DNA from: Cryptomeria japonica
Taxonomy: Eukaryota; Streptophyta; Pinopsida; Cupressales; Cupressaceae
Assembly (NCBI RefSeq): GCF_030272615.1
Contig: NC_081413.1
Location: forward strand, 563,520,010-563,584,009
Direction: 5' to 3'
DNA: 64,000 nucleotides
In this document: piece by piece, positions 60,747 through 64,000 of the stretch
How positions within the stretch are numbered: the first letter of the stretch is position 1
Layout: each line of letters opens with the position of its first letter
Program-made: the position numbers and the translations under genes
The notes under the pieces: generated by a model
What the model saw: the letters and a program-made list of their open reading frames with translations, nothing else
Told to the model about the DNA's origin: nothing
The model's database searches: none

Positions 60747-61905
60747 TGTTGCATTGATGTCAACACTAGCTGATTGGATGCTATACTGGTACCCTTCTGG
60801 TCCCGGTAGGTTAAGTGGTTTCTGGTTGATTTGGATCTGGCATGATCTGGTAGACTCTAGTATAGTTTGGTGATGGAATTGAATTATTCATGATACTCAT
60901 TCTCATATTTCATCAATTGGTTTTGGTTTGGTGATCGGATGCCATCCTTCTTGCTTAGAAGCTTGGCTTCTAGTTCCAGCGAGGGTTTCATCAGCAAAGC
61001 TTTTGATGAAGATCTTGGATGAATTGCATAAGTAGTGTTGGTGTATCTTCTGGTGGAGTTTCAGGATGTTGTTGGTGATCATGTTCGAGACTTAGTAGAT
61101 GGAGATCGTTGCTATAGCGTATGGACCTATACTAGGTCCCGGTTGATCTAGGTTATGAACTAATTCTAATATAATGTGTGGATTGGACCTCTCGATGTAT
61201 TTTTGGGATGTATTATGTATTGGATATTATTTGTTTGGTCTAAGGCTAATGTGGTTTCTAATTATGTAATCGGTTTATTAGTTGGTGGCCGACCTAATTG
61301 TTTATGGTCAAGGGTTTGTATATATAAATGTAAGATCTCATTGTAGATCATCATGGTTATGGTTAGAGGTCATGGTCAAAGAATGTAATGTGAATATAAT
61401 GTAATATCATTCAAGCAAAGGATTTGGTCGATCATTGGAGATCGAATTGGGTATATGTAAGAGGATTTAGTCCTTTGATATTGAGCTTAACTGGAACTAT
61501 ACTCTGGCATAGGAGATGCTATCTTTTGCAGTTCAACACTTTTGTGGATTGTAGTCTGGATCTCTATATAGTCAGTGAGGCTCCTTTTGTGATGAGAAAT
61601 GCGCTCTAGGTTGTTGGCCTTTTTGCAAGTGCAGGCCCCTCAATTGTAATTCACATACTCACTACAGAAGTATTATTTGACTGTGGGTAGGTTTCTCACT
61701 GTGGTTTTTTCCTTTATCAGGTTTTACATGTATAAATCTTGGTGTCATGTGGATGGTTTTTATTTTGTGATTATTGTTTATGCTTAATTGGTTTAACTGC
61801 TATTATGGTATTAATGTTTTGGGTTCCAACATTAAAGTTTTAAATTACTAATAGTTCTGATAATTTGCCCCTCAATTGTCTTCGGTCTATTTGAATTGTC
61901 TAACA
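60747..61905 (+). repeat. 5' LTR of a copia element (1,159 bp)
   Basis: It starts TGTTGCATTGATGTCAACAC and ends TTGTCTAACA just before the primer site. It is the same family as 1-838. It includes TATATAAAT at 61321-61329, the TGGTTTTTTCC block (61690-61745) and GCCCCTCAATTGTC near the end. Confidence 0.9.
61321..61329 (+). promoter_or_regulatory. LTR TATA box
   Basis: TATATAAAT followed by GTAAGATCTC, as in the related LTR at the window start. Confidence 0.5.
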
Positions 61906-61923
61906 ATTGATATCAGAGCTTTG
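61906..61923 (+). other. Primer binding site (initiator Met tRNA)
   Basis: ATTGATATCAGAGCTTTG follows the LTR; it differs by one base (GGTATC to GATATC) from the standard initiator Met site. Confidence 0.9.
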
Positions 61924-61963
61924 GTCCTCTCTGTGGAAAGATTAACCACTTGAGGAAGATATT

Positions 61964-63000
61964 ATGGCAACTAACAGTTCGAGTTCATCCAGTTCTTTTG
62001 GAGCTATCTTTTGGAGGGATATTTTGAGGCTTGATGGAACAAATTACACAGTATGGAAGATTCAAATGGAGACTCATATGAGAAGTCTTGGCAAGGAGAT
62101 TTCAGAGATCACACAGAATGGTGTTACACCTTTTAATCTGGGATCTGGCAATCCTCCTCTAGAAAACCTAGATAAGGAGCTTGAGAATGATTTTAGAGCA
62201 AGAGAAGCCCTCGTGTGTGCACTTTCTAATCAGCAAATAATGGGATTAACAGACCAATCATGGACTGGTAATGAAGGTGACCCTATAGTGAAGATTGCTA
62301 AACTTGATGGTTACTGGGTGAGATATGAAAACCTGAAGATGGAATAAGATGAAAGGATTACTGCATTCATGGAAAGGGTAAATGAGATTGTTATAGGAAT
62401 TCAAAGTTGTGGCGGAACTCTGAGAGAAGATAAAATTATTTCTAAAGTCCTAAGAGCCCTACCATAGGCTTACAAAATTAAGGCTATTGCTATTAATGAG
62501 TTGAGAACAATGGCTAATACATCTATCAACAGAGATACTTTGGTTGGGAAACTATCTGCTTTTGAGCTTGAAGAATTTGGACCTTCTGGAGTTGTAAAGT
62601 CTGAACCTGATTTTCATGCATCTACATCTACAACCAGTAAGCAAGACTGGAAAGATTTATATGCAAAGGAATTAGAACATATGAAGAGAGAAGATGATGA
62701 GTTTGAGCAACTTGAAGCACTATTTGCTAGAAGAGTACCTAAAGGACCGATAGGAAGTAAGTATGAAGGAAAAACACCTTTTAAATGTTTTGCATGTAAT
62801 AAGATTGGTCATTTTGCATCTAGATGTCCTGAAAGGAATTCAAGTTTTGAAGAAAGAGCTAGAAGATCATTTAATCCTAACCCTGGATATCAGAACAAGT
62901 ATAAGTATAAGAAAAACAGATATAAATCATGCTACATAAAAGATGAGGAAGGCATTACTAATTCTAATGATGAATTGGCAGAAGACTCTACTAGTGGTTT
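61964..63000 (+). pseudogene. Copia gag
   Basis: The frame opens MATNSSSSSSSFGAIFWRDI, then LDGTNYTVWKIQMETHM, the N-terminal gag core of plant copia elements. One frame runs on with stops at 62345 and near 62468. RITAFMERVNEIV and ELRTMANTSINRDTLVGKLS follow as in other copia gags. The zinc knuckle CFACNKIGHFASRC (C-x2-C-x4-H-x4-C) lies at 62786-62827. It is relatively well preserved; only single stops separate it from an open frame. Confidence 0.92.
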
Positions 63001-64000
63001 CGGTAATGGGAAGGAATGGGTGTTCTTGGCTATAAAAGAAGATGATCCGGCATTAGAAGAGAATGTACTTGAAGAGAAGGCACTTCTTGCTAAAATTGAA
63101 GATAAGGATGAATGGGTAATTGGCAGCGGTTGTTCACATCATATGACTGGAGATAAAAGAAGTTTTTGTCTTTGCAAGAATTTGATGTCGGTCTAGTTAG
63201 ATTTGGAGATGAAAAAGCTTGTATGATCAAAGGAAAAGGGACTATATCATTTGGATGGTAAGAACAATACTGGCAATGTTTATTATATTGAAGGTTTAAA
63301 GCATAATCTTTTGAGTGTAGGAGAATTCAGAGATAAAAAAATCCAATTACAGTTCAAGAATGGAAAATGGAAAATCATTAACATATCTAGTTTGGAGATT
63401 GCAATCGGTACACAAATAAAAGGTAATATATTTTATTTGAACTCTAGTGAGAAGAAATGTTTGATTACAAAGGTTTATGAGAGTTGGCTATGGCATAAAA
63501 GGTTGTGTCATGTGAATTTGGATTGCATTGTAAAGATTAGTTCAACTAAGGTAGTTAGTTATATACCTAAGATTATGAAGCCCTATAATCCGGTATGTAA
63601 AGAATGTTAAATGGGTAAATAGGTCAGAACCTCTTTTAGAAGTATACAAGATAAATCAAATGATGTTCTTGATCTTATCCATACTGGTTTGTGTGGCCCT
63701 GCTAGAGTTAAAAGTTTTCAAGGTGATAGATATTTCATGCTAGTCATTGATGATTATTCTAGAATGATGTGGGTTAATTTTCTAAAAGAAAAATTTGAAG
63801 TATTTGAAAAGTTTAAAATCTTAAGACTAAAGTGGAAAGTGAGACAATATTGAAGATTAAATGTTTGAGGTGAGATCATGGTGGAGAATTCACATCCGGT
63901 GAGTTTAATAACTTTTGTGAGAAGCATGGTATAAGAAGACAATTTTCTGCTCCTCGGACACCTCAGCAAAATGGAGTAGTGGAAAGGAAGAGCATAACTA
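63001..64000 (+). pseudogene. Copia protease and integrase, cut by window end
   Basis: The protease motif reads WVIGSGCSHHMTGDKRSF, where the catalytic Asp before SGCS is Gly (codon 63122-63124). Two compensating frameshifts lie between 63190 and 63265. Then come the pre-integrase region (VYYIEGLKHNLLSVGEF), LWHKRLCHVNLDCIVKI with its His pair, and CKEC, completing the zinc motif. The integrase core follows: [28 protein letters not shown] and [10 protein letters not shown], with the catalytic Asp, Asp and Glu visible but stops at 63608, 63620 and near 63851. The element continues beyond the window. Confidence 0.92.

Overview
The window is plant nuclear DNA and consists almost wholly of layered, decayed transposable elements. 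I found no host protein-coding gene, rRNA, tRNA or CRISPR array. The elements are Ty1/copia with initiator-Met primer sites, Ty3/gypsy of a Tat/Ogre-like type, plant-type LINEs with an RNase H domain, and a plant mobile domain (PMD) gene. Old nested elements, several solo LTRs and long AT-rich gene-free stretches suggest a large repeat-rich genome such as a gymnosperm. That taxonomic guess is inference; the kingdom is not in doubt.

Layout. 1-838: copia LTR. 841-3593: rotted gypsy remnant, then a long hairpin (3594-3673). 3674-6690: nothing recognised. 6690-7465: LINE 3' end (+). 8099-8964: solo copia LTR with a near-perfect target duplication. 11250-11676 and 24612-29700: one LINE on the minus strand, split by a 12.9-kb gypsy element (11677-24611, duplication GCTTC). 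That gypsy element has a long leader, gag, protease, G-patch and a reverse transcriptase cut off at its end. It has no RNase H or integrase; in their place is an antisense PMD gene (20550-22628). 29701-40400: mostly unassigned AT-rich DNA with a degraded copia LTR, a Z-DNA-prone tract and a 137-bp tandem duplication. 40401-41752: solo copia LTR (-) with duplication ATATG, inserted beside a (TATG)/(AC)/(TG) microsatellite. 42063-48195 plus 58695-59395: a second gypsy element.

The second gypsy element is interrupted by two copia-type insertions. One is a minus-strand element (48196-55859) with paired LTRs, primer site, gag-like zinc-knuckle region and a long uncharacterised ORF in the position of an env-like gene, but no protease, integrase or reverse transcriptase. 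The other is the 3' part (RT, RNase H, LTR) of a plus-strand copia element (55857-58694), fused to the first at a deletion junction. 60747-64000 is the 5' part of another copia element (LTR, gag, protease, integrase) that runs off the window.

How the parts relate. The minus element and the plus copia fragment share the same polypurine tract, cradled in the same perfect 8-bp inverted repeat at the LTR edge. This suggests that the pol-less element was mobilised by enzymes of the other lineage. The gypsy with the antisense PMD gene is probably non-autonomous too. The most interesting items are the antisense PMD cassette with complementary repeats at the two ends of its host element, and the gag-plus-unknown-ORF element.
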